From the NCBI GenBank assembly GCA_000727475.1, contig KL647300.1, positions 688,472 through 752,471 on the forward strand: DNA of 64,000 bases, read 5' to 3'. Source of the DNA: Sarcocystis neurona. Its lineage: Eukaryota > Apicomplexa > Conoidasida > Eucoccidiorida > Sarcocystidae. A model generated the notes under the pieces. It saw nothing but the letters and a program-made list of their open reading frames with translations, was not told the origin of the DNA and ran no database searches. Below, piece after piece: positions 61,842 to 64,000 of the stretch. How positions within the stretch are numbered: the stretch's first letter is position 1; each line of letters opens with the position of its first letter. Position numbers and translations under genes: made by a program.

Positions 61842-63743
61842 TGCTGGACGAACTCGAAGCGGAGAGCGTGGAAGCCGTCGAAGAGCGTCGAGGCGGCGGG
61901 GGTTGGGGAGGGGGGGGGGCCGACGGCCACCGGCGCTGCGCCCATGAACGCCCGGTCTTCCCAGAAGCCTACGAACAGATGTGCAGTCCGAAATGCGGAG
62001 AAATCTTCATGCCGAACTTCTTCCTCATTATTTACTCCCGTCCCTCGGCAACACTGCAAGGGATGCTTTACTCTTGCGCGCAGGGAAACGTGGAGCACGT
62101 CAGGAAAGCATTTCCAACACAGCGGCGTAAATGCACATATATATATATATATATGTATATAGCAATATATATGTGTGGATATATATATATACACTCACAC
62201 ACATATGTATATACATGTATACATACATGTAGACCAACAGGCGTACACATGTGCATCGACGTGTACCTACACAGACCCCTACGTATATACGTATATATAC
62301 ACACACCTGCAGGTATTTATATATACACAACACCACATACATATATGTGTATATATATGTGTATACATATATCTCTATATATATGTACGTGTACGTGTAC
62401 ACCATTACATCTACGTATCCTAATAAGTGTATATTTATATGCATATATAGTACAGCAGATATAGACACACGCACGTGGAATGAGAGGGCGCCAGAAGTGG
62501 GTCTCATGAAGATGAGATATTCCCGTACACACAAACACATGTATGTGTACATACGACTGTAGATGAATACTTCGAGGAGTCCACCTGCGACTGCCTTCCC
62601 CATCTTCGCGCCAGTGATGTGCAGCGGCGAGGAGAAAGTTCGACAGGTATCCCCATATATATGAGTGGGAGAATCCTGCGGTGTGGCCCTCTACACCTCC
62701 TGCTGATGTCTTCTGTTGTGCTGAAGTTAGCGAGAACTTCTACAGATATATTCGTGTAGAGTACGAGTAGAGAACTCCTGCGGTGTGGCCCTCTACAGCG
62801 TCTTCTTCCGTCTTCTGTTCTGTTGAAGCTGCTGGGGAGAAGTTGCTGCCCGAGGCGTGCGGAGTCGACGAGGGACTTCTTGCACGTGGGGGCAGAGAAA
62901 GGGTCACTTTTCACCTGCGCAGGGGGTCGAGGACGTGGGGCCGGCAACTTTCAACACGAGGCGGTTGAACTCTGTGAGGTGGTTCCCAGCTGCAGAGGAA
63001 ATGCAGAGAGAAGCGCGCCGTTATTTGCCGCATGCAGAGGAGACGGAAAAGACGAGGAGGCCGCGGAGGAGAATAGAAAGGAAGGGAAAGGAGAATCGAA
63101 GACGAAAAAACGGCAGCAACTTCTCGGTGCGAAGAAGCACCCCCGACGTGTCCTGCCGCAAAGGACGGCACAAACTCTTCTACAAAGCCAGCGAGGAGGC
63201 CAACGCAGGAGAAACGACGAAGAAACGGAAAAGAAGGCCAGTCTTCGGCAGAAGGGGGGACGCGACCGGAGAGCAGCTGGCCCTTCCGTGGCAGCTTTCG
63301 CAGCAGCAGCAAAAGCGAGAGAAACGAAGCGGCAGCGAGAAGCTGCGCTTCGCTGCGGCGCATGCGCCGCGCGCGTCTCGGGGCATCAGCCGCAGCAGCT
63401 GCTGCTGCAGAGCGTCTCCGCACCGGGAGAAGTGAGACCGAGCAGAAACCACGTCAGCAGCAACACAGAGAGGCGGCAGCAGCCTCCTGATGGCCCGCGA
63501 GCAGGGCAGCAGCAAAAAGCAGCGGCGGAAGTAACAGGCGACAGACAGCAGTGCCTGCCAAAGGTAGAGCGGACGGTCGAAAAAACAGCGACTCCGCTGC
63601 TGCAAACCCGCAGTCGTCACCGCAGCAGCAGCGGGTGTGGCTGCTTCACAGACGCACGTTCCCTACGGAAGAAATGGCCGGAAAACACTTCCTTCTTCTC
63701 CGCACTTCCACCACACCGGCACCCGCAGACCTCCCTCCCGTAG
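61842..63743 (+). CDS. Four-exon gene, weakly ankyrin-like with a basic low-complexity C-terminus
   Basis: Exon 1 (61842-62126) reads LDELEAESVEAVEERR, a Gly run, PKCGEIFMPNFFLIIYSRPS and ATLQGMLYSCAQGNVEHVRK, with a GTAAAT donor. Exon 2 (62563-62646) after CGACTGTAG reads EYFEESTCDCLPHLRASDVQ RRGESST, donor GTATCC. Exon 3 (from 62799) after GGCCCTCTACAG reads SSSVFCSVEAAGEKLLPEAC, GVDEGLLARGGRERVTFHL; donor GTCGAG or GTGGGG near 62925-62935. Exon 4 (62996-63743) after CCCAGCTGCAG reads GNAERSAPLFAACRGDGKDE, then a basic, Gln/Ala-rich tail ending HRHPQTSLP-TAG. All four junctions keep phase. LYSCAQGNVEHV and PLFAACRGDG resemble ankyrin-repeat helices, but this is only a suggestion. Exon 1 crosses a run of ten G, where a sequencing error could hide. 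Confidence 0.55.
62675..62870. repeat. 102-bp imperfect tandem duplication across an intron/exon junction
   Basis: CCTGCGGTGTGGCCCTCTACA begins at 62675 and at 62777. Similarity continues through TCTTCTGTT(G/C)TGTTGAAG. The second copy has the splice acceptor CTCTACAG; the first has CTCTACAC. Confidence 0.82.
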
Positions 63744-64000
63744 ACGCTTCTCACAAAAGTATATCCCCAGCCACAGACTAGATCCATGTATATGTACAGG
63801 AGTGCCACTGCCGCTGAAAACTAGGTGTATAGACGTTCGACCGACGTACACACCTATCAAGGAATGTCAGCACACCTCAACTACCGACGCTGATATTCGA
63901 AGCATATACAGAGATATGCCAGTACGACGCTGGTACTCACTATATATGTATGTATAGCTGATACTCATATTATATATATTTGTATATAGTAGCCATCGGT
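63744..64000. other. 3' flank, no gene seen
   Basis: Unique sequence followed by short TA repeats to the window end. Confidence 0.5.

Noticed and set aside
1..64000. CRISPR arrays, rRNA operons, insertion sequences, telomeric TTTAGGG arrays
   Set aside because: The repeats are contiguous micro/minisatellites without regular unique spacers. No rRNA-like or transposase-like sequence and no telomere array was seen.

Overview
Origin. The window looks like nuclear DNA of a coccidian apicomplexan, most probably an Eimeria species. (CAG)n/(CTG)n triplets are found in almost every gene and encode long runs of Ala, Gln and Ser. Between and inside genes lie (TA)n-type microsatellites and pyrimidine-rich minisatellites. 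Introns have ordinary GT...AG ends. Eimeria chromosomes are known for such homopolymeric amino-acid repeats and for alternating repeat-rich and feature-poor segments. There is no bacterial operon structure, phage, CRISPR array, rRNA or convincing tRNA.

Method. CAG DNA stays open in many frames on both strands, so ORF length means little here. I relied on four things: recognisable motifs; splice sites that keep the reading phase; enrichment of G at codon position 1 and an RNY codon pattern; and the presence of non-repetitive residues. Most proteins cannot be named, and many entries are exons rather than whole genes.

Layout. Positions 183-8938 (minus) hold a large kelch-repeat protein gene whose four exons join in phase; each propeller blade is split by huge Ala/Ser/Gln insertions. 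8940-12100 is satellite DNA with an assembly gap (340 N). 12129-12688 (plus) is an exon with an MRS2/CorA-like magnesium-transporter signature. 13553-26118 is a dense set of unnamed HAAR-rich genes on both strands. 27700-30050 holds small, less repetitive genes, including a clean two-exon gene of 86 residues (28355-28708, minus). 30929-49600 is again repeat-rich, with HAAR genes separated by kilobase AT-microsatellite blocks. From about 49.6 kb to 62 kb CAG triplets become rare. That part has AT microsatellites, short ORFs, several perfect hairpins, a long inverted repeat, duplicated exons and a convincing minus-strand gene with a 49-nt intron (60440-61180). At 61842-63743 (plus) a four-exon gene can be assembled in phase, with weak ankyrin-like motifs and a basic C-terminus.

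The genes show no shared pathway. What unites the window is how repeats and coding DNA are interleaved: exon duplications, minisatellites whose unit is not a multiple of three but which stay open in the coding strand, and repeat blocks acting as introns and spacers.
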